From an uncultured Methylibium sp. (GTDB lineage: Bacteria > Pseudomonadota > Gammaproteobacteria > Burkholderiales > Burkholderiaceae_C), in NCBI RefSeq assembly GCF_902826655.1, contig NZ_CADEFR010000007.1:44270-108269 (forward strand): 64,000 nt of DNA. The letters run 5' to 3'. The translations under genes and the position numbers were made by a program. Below are positions 16,411 through 24,008 of the stretch, in pieces (positions within the stretch are counted from its first letter, which is position 1; the number at the start of each line of letters is the position of its first letter). A model generated the notes under the pieces. The model was given only the letters and a program-made list of their open reading frames with translations, did not search any database and was not told where the DNA came from.

Positions 16411-19176
16411 ATGCGTTCCCCCGTTGACACGGCCTGCACGAACGGCGCGCTGCACTCGCGCTTCGTGCAGCGCATCCGCCGCCGCTATGCCGATGCGCTG
16501 ACGCTGCTCGGGCCCGGCGTGCCGGCCCGCGAAGCGATCGACGCGCTGATCGACGCGCTGGTCGCCGGCGGCCAGCCACTGCCGGCCGCGCTGCGCGTCG
16601 CGCGGCACGTGGTGATCGAGCGCCTGGCGGTGCTGGACGTTGAGCAGCAGGCGCCGCTCGAGGCCGTGACGCGCACGATGAGCGAGCTGGCCGAAGTGAC
16701 GCTCGACCGCGCCCTGGCCGCCGCCTTCGCCGAGCAGGACGCGAGGCACGGCGCTCCCTTGAAGCCGGACGGACGGCGCTCGGCCTTCTGGGTCGTCGGC
16801 ATGGGCAAGCTGGGCGCGCACGAGCTCAACGTGTCGTCCGACATCGACCTGATCTACGTCTACGAGGACGACGTGCCGACCGCCGGTCGCGCCGACGGCC
16901 AGGGCGTGATCAGCGCGCACGAGTACTTCAGCCAGGTCGCGCGCTCGCTGTACGCGCTGATCGGCGACGTCACCGACGACGGCCAGGTGTTCCGCGTCGA
17001 CCTGGCGCTGCGACCCAACGGCAACTCCGGGCCGGCGGTCGTGAGCCTGGCGATGCTCGAGGAGTACTTCCTCGTGCAGGGCCGCGAGTGGGAACGCTTC
17101 GCATGGCTCAAGAGCCGCGTCGTCGCGCCCGCCGCGGCGATGACCAGCGGCGAGGCGCTGCCGCTGCGCGACCTCGTCGTTGCCTTCGTTTACCGCCGTT
17201 ACCTCGACTACGGCGTGTTCGAGGGCCTGCGTCAGCTGCACCGCAAGATCCGCGAAGAGGCGGCGAAGCGCGCCGCCGGGCGGCCCGAGCGCGCCAACGA
17301 CGTGAAGCTCTCGCGCGGCGGCATCCGCGAGATCGAGTTCATCGTGCAGCTGCTGCAGGTCGTGCGGGGCGGCCAGTTCCCCGAGCTGCGCACGCGCTCG
17401 ACGCTGAAGGCGCTGGACCGGCTCGTCGCCGTCGGCGTGATGAAGCCCGAGACCGCCGTGCGGCTGGCCGAGGCCTACCGCTTCCTGCGCCAGGTCGAGC
17501 ACCGCATCCAGTACCTCGACGACCGCCAGACCCACCTGCTGCCGACCGAGGACGCCGACCTGGCGTGGATCGGCCGGTCGATGCGTCTGGAATGCAACGC
17601 CGACGCCTGCGAGCTGCTGGACCGCCTGTGCGGGCACCGCGAGTTCGTCGCCACCGAGTTCGACGCGCTGCTCCACGACGGCCGCAGTGGCAGTGCCCCC
17701 GAGGGTTGCCGCAACTGCGGCGGGCCGCCGCCGGCACTGGACAGCGAAGCCTTCCTCGAGCGGCTGCCGCCCGAAGTCGCCGAACGCGTGCGCCACTTCG
17801 CGGCCGGCCCCAAGGTGGCGATGCTGCGCGACGAGACGCGCACGCGGCTGGCCAAGCTGATCGGTCGCGCGGCGATGCTGTCGGACGAGCTGCCGGCCGG
17901 GCCGGCCGAGCCGCAGCAGGCGGTGCTGCGCTTCATCGACTGGATCGAGCCGCTGCTGCGCCGCGAGAGCTACCTCGCGCTGCTGGCCGAGCGGCCCGAG
18001 GTGCTGGGGCGCCTGCTGCGTCTGCTGGGGCTGGCCAAGTGGCCGATGCGCTACCTGATGCGCCACCCCGGCGTGATCGACGAACTGGCCGACGCCCGCG
18101 CGCTGCAGGGCCGCTTCGACCGCGTCGCCTTCCTGCGCGACCTGAACGAGCGCCACAGCGCCTGGACGCGCGGCGGCCAGGCCGACGAGGAGGCGCTGCT
18201 CGACACGCTGCGCCGCGCCCACCACGCCGAGGTCTTCCGCACGCTGGTGCGCGACGTCGAGGGCCAGCTGACGGTCGAGCAGGTCGCCGACGACCTGTCG
18301 GCGCTGGCCGACGCCACGCTGGACTGCACGATCCGCTGGGCGTGGCAGCACCTGAAGCAGCGCCACCGCGAGGCCCCGCGCCTGGCCGTCGTGGCCTACG
18401 GCAAGCTGGGCGGCAAGGAACTGGGCTACGGCTCGGACCTGGACGTCGTCTTCCTCTACGACGATGCCGACGAGGCCGATCCCGACAAGGCGGCCGAGGT
18501 CTATGCCGCCTTCGTACGCAAGCTGATCACCTGGCTGACCCTGCGCACGGCCGCGGGCGACCTGTTCGACATCGACACGGCGCTGCGACCCAACGGCAAC
18601 TCGGGGCTGCTGGTCACCTCGATCGGCGCGTTCGAGCGCTACCAGGCCGGCCGCGGCAGCAACACGGCGTGGACCTGGGAGCACCAGGCCATCACGCGGG
18701 CCCGCTGGTGCGCGGGCGATGCCACGCTGGCGCCGCGCGTCGAGGCGGCGCGCCGCGGCGTACTGGCGGCGGTGCGGGATCCCGATGCACTGCGCCAGGA
18801 AGTGAGCGCGATGCGCGAGCGCGTCCGCGCGGCGCACCCCGCGCCGCGTCGCGACGGGCAGCTGCTGTTCGACGTGAAGCACGGCGAGGGCGGCATGATG
18901 GATGTCGAGTTCGCGGTGCAGGTCCTGGTGCTGGCGCACAGCGCACGGCACGCCGGGCTGCGCGACGACATCGGCAACATCGCGCTGCTGCGCCTGGCCG
19001 AGCAGCTGTCGCTGCTGCCGGCGGGCGTCGGCAATGCCGCCGCCGACGCCTACCGCGAGCTGCGCCGGGCCCAGCACCGCGCACGGCTCGACGAGGCGCC
19101 GACGCAGTTCGACGTGCAGGCCTTCGCCGCCGAGCGCGCGGCGGTGCAGGCGCTGAGCCGTGCCGTCTTCGGCTGA
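16411..19176 (+). CDS. glnE: Bifunctional glutamine synthetase adenylyltransferase/adenylyl-removing enzyme
   Basis: This enzyme controls glutamine synthetase by adding AMP to it or removing it in response to PII. The 921-residue product has the duplicated nucleotidyltransferase architecture. The N-terminal adenylyl-removing domain carries GMGKLGAHELNVSSDIDLIY. The C-terminal adenylyl transferase domain carries AYGKLGGKELGYGSDLDVVF. The acidic metal-binding pairs are present in both halves, so both activities should be retained. The stop is overlapped by the GTG start of the next gene. Confidence 0.96.
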   Translation: MRSPVDTACTNGALHSRFVQRIRRRYADALTLLGPGVPAREAIDALIDALVAGGQPLPAALRVARHVVIERLAVLDVEQQAPLEAVTRTMSELAEVTLDRALAAAFAEQDARHGAPLKPDGRRSAFWVVGMGKLGAHELNVSSDIDLIYVYEDDVPTAGRADGQGVISAHEYFSQVARSLYALIGDVTDDGQVFRVDLALRPNGNSGPAVVSLAMLEEYFLVQGREWERFAWLKSRVVAPAAAMTSGEALPLRDLVVAFVYRRYLDYGVFEGLRQLHRKIREEAAKRAAGRPERANDVKLSRGGIREIEFIVQLLQVVRGGQFPELRTRSTLKALDRLVAVGVMKPETAVRLAEAYRFLRQVEHRIQYLDDRQTHLLPTEDADLAWIGRSMRLECNADACELLDRLCGHREFVATEFDALLHDGRSGSAPEGCRNCGGPPPALDSEAFLERLPPEVAERVRHFAAGPKVAMLRDETRTRLAKLIGRAAMLSDELPAGPAEPQQAVLRFIDWIEPLLRRESYLALLAERPEVLGRLLRLLGLAKWPMRYLMRHPGVIDELADARALQGRFDRVAFLRDLNERHSAWTRGGQADEEALLDTLRRAHHAEVFRTLVRDVEGQLTVEQVADDLSALADATLDCTIRWAWQHLKQRHREAPRLAVVAYGKLGGKELGYGSDLDVVFLYDDADEADPDKAAEVYAAFVRKLITWLTLRTAAGDLFDIDTALRPNGNSGLLVTSIGAFERYQAGRGSNTAWTWEHQAITRARWCAGDATLAPRVEAARRGVLAAVRDPDALRQEVSAMRERVRAAHPAPRRDGQLLFDVKHGEGGMMDVEFAVQVLVLAHSARHAGLRDDIGNIALLRLAEQLSLLPAGVGNAAADAYRELRRAQHRARLDEAPTQFDVQAFAAERAAVQALSRAVFG

Positions 19177-19762
19177 GTCGCGACGGCTCGGAAGCATCGC
19201 CTGGTGCGCGGTCGGCGCCCTGCTGGCACTGCCGGCCCTGGGGGTCTTCGACAGCGCGACCGCGGCCCGCACGCTGTCTTGGGATCCGGCGCTCTGGTGG
19301 GATCAGCCGTGGCGCTGGTGGAGTGCCGCCTGGGTGCACCTGAGCAGGTTGCACCTGCTGGCCAACCTGAGCGGTGCGGTGCTGGTGGTCGCACTCGGCG
19401 TGACCGCCCGGCTGCCGGTGCGCGCCGCGGTCGCCTGGGCGCTGGCCTGGCCGGCGACGCACCTGGGCCTGCTGGCGATGCCGGAGCTGACGCGCTACGG
19501 CGGACTGTCGGGCGTGCTGCACGCCGGCGTCGCGGTGGCGGCCACGGCGATGCTGCTGCGGTCCGCGCGCGGCGAGCGCCTGCTCGGCGGAGCGATCGCC
19601 GCCGTGGTGGTCGTCAAGCTGCTCGCTGAAGCGCCGTGGCGCGGCCCGCTGCAGCAGCCCGACGGCTGGGACATCGCGGTGGCGCCGCTGGCGCATGCGA
19701 CCGGCGCGCTGGCCGGCACCGCGCTGGCACTGGTCTGCCTGCTGCCCGGCCGGCGCCGCTAA
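19160..19762 (+). CDS. Rhombosortase-like rhomboid intramembrane serine protease
   Basis: This is a polytopic membrane protein of 200 residues. It has the rhomboid core: WVHLSRLHLLAN (H60, H65, N69), the serine motif YGGLSGVLH (S117) and the helix-6 histidine in LAHATGALAG (H179). The GGLSGVLH form is characteristic of rhombosortases, which cleave the C-terminal GlyGly-CTERM sorting tail of exported proteins. The GTG start overlaps the glnE 3' end by 17 bp. No protein in this window has a convincing GlyGly-CTERM tail, so the substrate would be elsewhere. A generic rhomboid is the alternative. Confidence 0.78.
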   Translation: MPSSAESRRLGSIAWCAVGALLALPALGVFDSATAARTLSWDPALWWDQPWRWWSAAWVHLSRLHLLANLSGAVLVVALGVTARLPVRAAVAWALAWPATHLGLLAMPELTRYGGLSGVLHAGVAVAATAMLLRSARGERLLGGAIAAVVVVKLLAEAPWRGPLQQPDGWDIAVAPLAHATGALAGTALALVCLLPGRRR

Positions 19763-20247
19763 TGGCGGATGCGTCGCACCAGCGCGGTGGTCGAGTAGCC
19801 GTCGACGAAGGGCAGCGCCAGCGAGCGGCCGCCCCAGCTGCGCACCAGCGCGGTCTCGGCCAGCGTCTCCATGTCGTAGTCGCCGCCCTTCACGTAGATG
19901 TCGGGGCGCACGAGACGCAGCAGCTCGACCGGCGTCGCCTCATCGAAGAGCGTGACCAGGCTGACGCTCTCGAGCGCCGCGAGCACCACGGCGCGATCGG
20001 CCTCGGCATTGAGCGGCCGGTCCGGGCCCTTGCCGAGACCACGCGCCGAGGTGTCGCTGTTCAGGCCGATCACCAGGCTCGCGCCCAGCGCGCGCGCCTG
20101 GGCGAGATAGCTGACGTGGCCGCGGTGCAGCAGGTCGAACACCCCGTTGGTGAAGACCAGCGGCCGCGGCAGCACCGCCAGCCGCGCCGCCAGCGCCTCG
20201 CGCGGGCAGAGCTTGTCGTAGAAGGCCGGCCACTCCATGTCACGCAT
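19759..20247 (-). CDS. rfaE2: D-glycero-beta-D-manno-heptose 1-phosphate adenylyltransferase (stand-alone)
   Basis: This enzyme makes ADP-heptose for the LPS inner core. The 162-residue product is a single cytidylyltransferase-like domain with the nucleotide motif TNGVFDLLHRGHVSYLAQA and the conserved YVKGGDYD segment. The kinase half found in bifunctional HldE is absent, as in many Betaproteobacteria where the two activities are separate genes. Two ATGs three codons apart are possible starts (MRDMEW or MEW); I chose the first. It converges on the rhombosortase gene with overlapping stops. Confidence 0.9.
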   Translation of the reverse strand: MRDMEWPAFYDKLCPREALAARLAVLPRPLVFTNGVFDLLHRGHVSYLAQARALGASLVIGLNSDTSARGLGKGPDRPLNAEADRAVVLAALESVSLVTLFDEATPVELLRLVRPDIYVKGGDYDMETLAETALVRSWGGRSLALPFVDGYSTTALVRRIRH

Positions 20248-20318
20248 TGTCGCGTCTGCGGCAGCCAGCGAGCGCCCCGGCCTTCTAGACTGCGGCACCC
20301 GACGAAGGAGCGCTCTCG

Positions 20319-20966
20319 ATGATCACGCTGTGCGGCTTTGCGCTGTCCAACTACTACAACAAGGTCAAGCTGGTCCTGCTGGAGAAGGGCGTTCCCTTCG
20401 AGGAGAAGCTGGTCAAGACCGGTGGCGGCGCCGACGTGCTGGCCTGCTCGCCGCTCGGCAAGATCCCCTACCTGGAGACGCCCGACGGGCCGCTCGCCGA
20501 GAGCGCGGTGATCATCGACTGGCTCGAACTCACCTACCCGAACCCGCCGCTGGTGCCGGCCGACCCGTGGCAGGCGGCGAAGGTCCGGGAACTGAACACC
20601 TTCCTGGAACTGCACCTGGAGTTGTCGGTGCGCCAGCTCTATCCGCAGGCCTTCTTCAACTCGCCGCTGCCGGAGAAGTACCTCGAGCGCGTGCGGCCGC
20701 AGGTCGAGAAGGCGATCGCTGCCACGAAGCAGCTGTCGCGCTTCGCGCCGTACGTGGCCGGCGAGCAGTTCACGCTGGCGGACTGCGCGGCCTACGTGCA
20801 CCTGCCGCTGGCCGCGCTGGCCACGCGGGCGATCTACGGGCAGGACCTGGTCGCCGAGGCAGGTATCGACTGGAAGTCCTACGTGCGCCTGATCGAGCAG
20901 CGCCCGAGCGCCCAGCGCGTCGCGGCCGACCGCAAGGCCAACCAGGTGCCGCTCAAGTCGGTCTGA
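20319..20966 (+). CDS. Glutathione S-transferase family protein
   Basis: This is a cytosolic GST-fold protein of 215 residues. The thioredoxin-like N-terminal domain (ITLCGFALSNYYNKVKLVL) contains the cis-proline GSH-binding motif GKIPYLETPDG and the ESAVIIDWLE helix. The C-terminal helical domain carries the QFTLADCAAYVHL hallmark. The catalytic N-terminal residue is probably Ser10 or the adjacent Asn-Tyr pair. A good ribosome-binding site (GAAGGAG) lies upstream of the ATG. The substrate is not predictable. It diverges from rfaE2. Confidence 0.9.
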   Translation: MITLCGFALSNYYNKVKLVLLEKGVPFEEKLVKTGGGADVLACSPLGKIPYLETPDGPLAESAVIIDWLELTYPNPPLVPADPWQAAKVRELNTFLELHLELSVRQLYPQAFFNSPLPEKYLERVRPQVEKAIAATKQLSRFAPYVAGEQFTLADCAAYVHLPLAALATRAIYGQDLVAEAGIDWKSYVRLIEQRPSAQRVAADRKANQVPLKSV

Positions 20967-20978
20967 TCGGCGGGCGGA

Positions 20979-21854
20979 TCAGGCCGGCTGGGCGCCGGGC
21001 TGTTGCCCACCCTGCGCAGCTGCAGCGAGCTGCTGCGCCAGTTCCTTGCGGTAGCGATTGAGCTCCTGCACGCTGGCGAAGCTGCGCTCCATCAGCAGGC
21101 TGAGGTTGTGCAGGATGCGCTCGACGACCTTGTTCTCCCAGACCGCGTCGAACTGGATCTGCTTGTCCAGCCAGGCCTCGAGCCACTCGGGGTTGGGCAG
21201 GCGCGACTGGATGGTGTCGCGCGGGAACAGCTTGGTGTTGACGTGCAGGTTGGTCGGGTGCAGTGCCTGCGCCGTGCGGCGCGCGCTGGCCATCAGCACG
21301 CCGACCTTGGTGAAGGCGGCCTTGGCCTCGTCGCCGAACTTCTGCATCGCGCGCTTCATGTAGCGCAGGTAGGCGCCGCCGTGGCGGGCCTCGTCGCGGG
21401 CCAGGGTCTCGTAGATCGCCTTGATGACCGGCTCGGTGTGCCATTCGGCCGCGCGGCGGTACCAGTGGTTGAGGCGGATCTCGCCGCAGAAATGCAGCAT
21501 CAGGGTCTCGAGCGCGGGCGCAGGGTCGAACTCGAAGCGCACTTCGTGCAGCTCGGCTTCGGTCGGCACGAACTCGGGCCGGAAGCGACGCAGGTACTCC
21601 ATCAGCACGAGCGAATGCTTCTGCTCCTCGAAGAACCAGACGCTCATGAAGGCCGAGAAGTCGCTGTCGTCCTTGTTGTCACGCAGGAACATCTCGGTGG
21701 CCGGCAACGCCGCCCACTCGGTGATGGCGTTCATCTTGATCGTCGTCGCCTGCTCGTCGGACAGGCGATCGCCGTCGAACGCGGCCCAAGGAATGTCCTT
21801 GTCCATGTTCCAGCGCACCGATTCGAGTTGCTTGAAGAGTTCGGGGTAAAGCAT
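20979..21854 (-). CDS. Ferritin-like diiron protein, acyl-ACP desaturase-like
   Basis: This is a 291-residue all-helical protein with two carboxylate-histidine signatures of a diiron site, FFEEQKHS and ARDEARHGG, about 80 residues apart. This is the pattern of the type 2 fatty acid desaturase/ferritin-like superfamily. It could desaturate acyl chains or oxidise another substrate with O2; the family is not well characterised. The chosen ATG (MLYPELFK) follows a good -10 box; an upstream in-frame start would run through the promoter palindrome. It ends next to the GST gene and lies beside the CarH-type regulator. Confidence 0.75.
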   Translation of the reverse strand: MLYPELFKQLESVRWNMDKDIPWAAFDGDRLSDEQATTIKMNAITEWAALPATEMFLRDNKDDSDFSAFMSVWFFEEQKHSLVLMEYLRRFRPEFVPTEAELHEVRFEFDPAPALETLMLHFCGEIRLNHWYRRAAEWHTEPVIKAIYETLARDEARHGGAYLRYMKRAMQKFGDEAKAAFTKVGVLMASARRTAQALHPTNLHVNTKLFPRDTIQSRLPNPEWLEAWLDKQIQFDAVWENKVVERILHNLSLLMERSFASVQELNRYRKELAQQLAAAAQGGQQPGAQPA

Positions 21855-21879
21855 GACGGCCCCTCGTTGAGCTGAAATG

Positions 21880-21913
21880 ATTGTAGGTGGCGGTCGTGAC
21901 AGCACCGTCACGA
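21880..21913 (-). promoter_or_regulatory. Promoter with inverted repeat upstream of the diiron protein gene
   Basis: On the minus strand TACAAT (21880-21885) is a good -10 hexamer about 25 bp before the start codon. A perfect inverted repeat, TCGTGAC at 21894-21900 and GTCACGA at 21907-21913 with a 6-bp spacer, occupies the expected -35 region. No clear -35 hexamer is present at 16-18 bp, consistent with an activator site or a repressor operator. The cognate regulator is unknown; a CarH-type protein is encoded immediately upstream. Confidence 0.5.
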
Positions 21914-21981
21914 ATTCGCCGGCGGCCCTTCGGTACGCGCGAGCACGAGGCACAGATGCGGCGAGCCGGCCTCGCAGCGCC

Positions 21982-22920
21982 TCAGCTGCGCTCGGTCCGC
22001 CAGCGCTGCACCTCGTCCCCGATCTGCTCGAGCGACGCCAGGGCGGTCACCCCCGGGACCGGCCGGCGATGCAGCACCGGCGCACTGCCACCGGCCCAGA
22101 TCTCGACCGATCGCGGCAGCTTCTCGCGCAGTTCCATCAGGCCTTCGGTCACGGCCCCCGGCGACAGCACCGAGGTGAAGCTCAGCGCCACGATGTCGGC
22201 GCGCTGTGCCGTGGCGGCCAGCACGATGTCCCAGGCCGGCGTCTGGACGCCGAGGCTGATGCTGCGGCAGCCCTCGAGAAGCAGCAACGACTCGGCCATC
22301 AGCAGGCCGATGCCGTGCGGCTCGCTCGGGAAGGTCGTCAGCAGCACCCGCGGCCGGTTCGCCGCGGCCGGCAAGGGGATGCTGGCGATGGCATTGCGCA
22401 GCAGCGCCTGGATCGACTCCGTGTACAGGTGCTCCTCGAAGATCTCGAGATGGCCGCGCATCCACGTGTCGCCGACCAGCGTATTCAAGGGCGAGACGAG
22501 GTCGATCACGAACCGTCCGAGGCCCAGCTGCAACTGGGCCTGCTGCAACTGGCGACGCAGGGCCTCCACATCATGAGCACGGATCAGGTCGATGTAGGGA
22601 CGCAGGTCGGGCTTGGCCCGGTTGCTGCCGACCACCGCGTCGGCGACGCCGAGGCTGCTGTCGCGCAGGCGCTCCAGCTCGGCGATCGACTGCGACACGA
22701 TGCGGCCCGGCCGGTGGCCGGCGTCCATCAGTCGCTTGATGATGCGCAGCTTCTCGACCTGCTCCAGCGGATAGGCCCGCTCGGTCAGGCCGTCGCGTTG
22801 CGGCACCGGGAAGCCGTAGCGGCGTTCCCAGACCCGCAGCGTGTCCTTGGTCAGGCCGGTGTCGCGCTCGACGGCAGCGATCGACAAGGTGATCGGTCGC
22901 ATCTGGTTCGACTCGCTCAC
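21982..22920 (-). CDS. MerR-family regulator with cobalamin-binding domain (CarH/LitR-type B12 photoreceptor)
   Basis: This is predicted to be an adenosylcobalamin-dependent light-sensing repressor. The N-terminal MerR helix-turn-helix (TGLTKDTLRVWERRYGFPVPQR) lies in the first 50 residues. The helical-bundle segment TWMRGHLEIFEEHLY matches W-x9-EH exactly, the upper-ligand signature of CarH photoreceptors. The Rossmann-type B12 domain has SEPHGIG, where His is the expected lower cobalt ligand (about residue 202). I prefer the GTG start preceded by GAGGT (312 residues) over the ATG six codons later. It is divergent from a peroxidase and lipid-modification operon whose promoter carries repeats. 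Confidence 0.9.
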   Translation of the reverse strand: MSESNQMRPITLSIAAVERDTGLTKDTLRVWERRYGFPVPQRDGLTERAYPLEQVEKLRIIKRLMDAGHRPGRIVSQSIAELERLRDSSLGVADAVVGSNRAKPDLRPYIDLIRAHDVEALRRQLQQAQLQLGLGRFVIDLVSPLNTLVGDTWMRGHLEIFEEHLYTESIQALLRNAIASIPLPAAANRPRVLLTTFPSEPHGIGLLMAESLLLLEGCRSISLGVQTPAWDIVLAATAQRADIVALSFTSVLSPGAVTEGLMELREKLPRSVEIWAGGSAPVLHRRPVPGVTALASLEQIGDEVQRWRTERS

Positions 22921-22944
22921 GGCAGACCTCGCTCGAAACGATAC

Positions 22945-23026
22945 GGACAAACCATTGGCGCCTAACCTCGATCTGTGGACAAACAGTTGAACATCAACGA
23001 TTTGAAGACTAGCATTCATGTTAGTC
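22945..23026. promoter_or_regulatory. Divergent control region: direct repeats, palindrome and sigma70-like promoter
   Basis: GGACAAAC-N2-TTG occurs twice in the same orientation, at 22945-22957 and 22977-22989. The repeats are 32 bp apart, about three helical turns. Downstream is a 20-bp imperfect palindrome at 23007-23026 (GACTAGCAT-TC-ATGTTAGTC, one mismatched pair). A plausible promoter, TTGAAC at 22987 and TAGCAT at 23010 with a 17-bp spacer, has its -10 inside the palindrome and its -35 overlapping the second direct repeat. This is where the divergent CarH-type repressor would be expected to bind. Binding is inferred. Confidence 0.65.
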
Positions 23027-23064
23027 CATCTTTTGACCCAGACAAATACCCGGAGTCCGCCACC

Positions 23065-23646
23065 ATGAATCCGAGCCTTTGCCGTGTCTCGCCTGCCAGC
23101 TGGCTGCGACTGCTGTGTCTCGCGGCGTTTGCGCTGGGCGCGCCGGCCGCGCAGGCCGCCGGTTGCCCGACCCTGCTCGACCGCACCGTGCCCCGGCTGC
23201 AGGACGAGAAGCCCCAGAACCTGTGTCAGTACGCCGGCAAGGTGGTCGTCATCGTCAACACCGCCAGCTATTGCGGCTTCACCTCGCAGTACAAGGGCCT
23301 GGAAGCGCTGCACGCGCGCTATCAGCCACGTGGCCTGGTCGTGCTGGGCTTCCCGTCGAACGACTTCGGCTCGCAGGAGCCCGGGAGCAACCAGGACATT
23401 GCGGCGTTCTGCGAGAACACCTTCGGCGTCAAGTTCCCGATGTTCGCCAAGAGCACGGTCAAGGGCAGCGCCAGCAGCCCGCTCTACGCCGAACTGGCCA
23501 AACGCACCGGCAAGACACCCGGCTGGAACTTCCACAAGTACATCGTCAGCCGTGACGGCCAGACCGTGCTCAGCTTCCCGAGCAACGTCGACCCGCAGGA
23601 TCAGCGCCTGGTCAGCGAGCTTGAAAAACTGCTTGATTCAAAGTAG
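23065..23646 (+). CDS. Exported glutathione peroxidase-family protein
   Basis: This is a thiol peroxidase of the GPx family, 193 residues, expected to reduce lipid or hydrogen peroxides in the periplasm. An N-terminal signal peptide (LRLLCLAAFALGAPAAQA) ends near residue 31. The active site NTASYCGFTSQY has cysteine, not selenocysteine, at C70. The catalytic Gln (GSQEPGSN) and Trp (GWNFHKYIV) are present. The frame is open 30 codons upstream from a GTG, but the signal peptide decides for this ATG. It is the first gene read from the CarH-type control region, suggesting induction under photo-oxidative stress. Confidence 0.88.
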   Translation: MNPSLCRVSPASWLRLLCLAAFALGAPAAQAAGCPTLLDRTVPRLQDEKPQNLCQYAGKVVVIVNTASYCGFTSQYKGLEALHARYQPRGLVVLGFPSNDFGSQEPGSNQDIAAFCENTFGVKFPMFAKSTVKGSASSPLYAELAKRTGKTPGWNFHKYIVSRDGQTVLSFPSNVDPQDQRLVSELEKLLDSK

Positions 23647-23662
23647 AACTTGTCGGTATATT
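23633..23662 (+). promoter_or_regulatory. Possible second promoter at the end of the peroxidase gene
   Basis: TTGATT (23633-23638) and TATATT (23657-23662) are separated by 18 bp in an unusually AT-rich patch of this GC-rich region. The hexamers resemble sigma70 boxes. They would drive the downstream FAD-oxidoreductase operon from a leader of more than 300 bases. The sequence AAAGACTGATTAGTTC just downstream loosely echoes the AGACT...AGT of the upstream palindrome. Confidence 0.45.
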
Positions 23663-24008
23663 AAAGACTGATTAGTTCACATCGCGCCATGCATCCGGTT
23701 CCCCTTCGGCTCAAGGCCCATCGTCCCGTCGCACCGGATTGCAAGCCGTTGCATTCGCGAAGGGAACAAGTTGTGAGCCGTTCGGTCAGACCTGTCGTCA
23801 GCATCGAGGAAGGCCCGGCAAGCTCGGTCTGCCACCCCTTCCAAGACGGCCGACAACAGTTTCTGCAGCGAAGCCTCCCCGTTCTGCGGGCTGCAATCCC
23901 GGAGCGGCTTTCCTCCTCCTCCCTCCCTCCCTCCTTCGTTCCGGGGCGCTTCGCTGCACTTCCTTTGCCGCCCACCGCGGGCCTCGAGCCGGCCGGCTCG
24001 GTCGGGCG
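23663..24008 (+). other. Long untranslated stretch before the lipid-modification operon
   Basis: About 345 bases separate the possible promoter from the oxidoreductase start. The stretch has a pyrimidine-rich run at 23911-23935 (repeats of TCC, then CCCT). It also contains an open frame of 107 codons from an ATG at 23689 whose stop overlaps the oxidoreductase start. That frame has no signal, domain or ribosome-binding site I recognise, so I treat the stretch as a leader. No convincing terminator is present, so read-through from the peroxidase gene is possible. Confidence 0.4.

Noticed and set aside
16387-19272. A 961-codon open frame on the minus strand across glnE
   Set aside because: It is antisense to glnE, whose two nucleotidyltransferase motifs are intact; the antisense product shows no recognisable fold.
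23065-23646. Selenocysteine glutathione peroxidase
   Set aside because: The active-site codon is TGC (Cys), not TGA, so this is an ordinary thiol peroxidase.
23911-23935. Tandem repeat array (TCC/CCCT)
   Set aside because: It is short low-complexity sequence with no constant unit or spacers, so neither a CRISPR nor a meaningful satellite.
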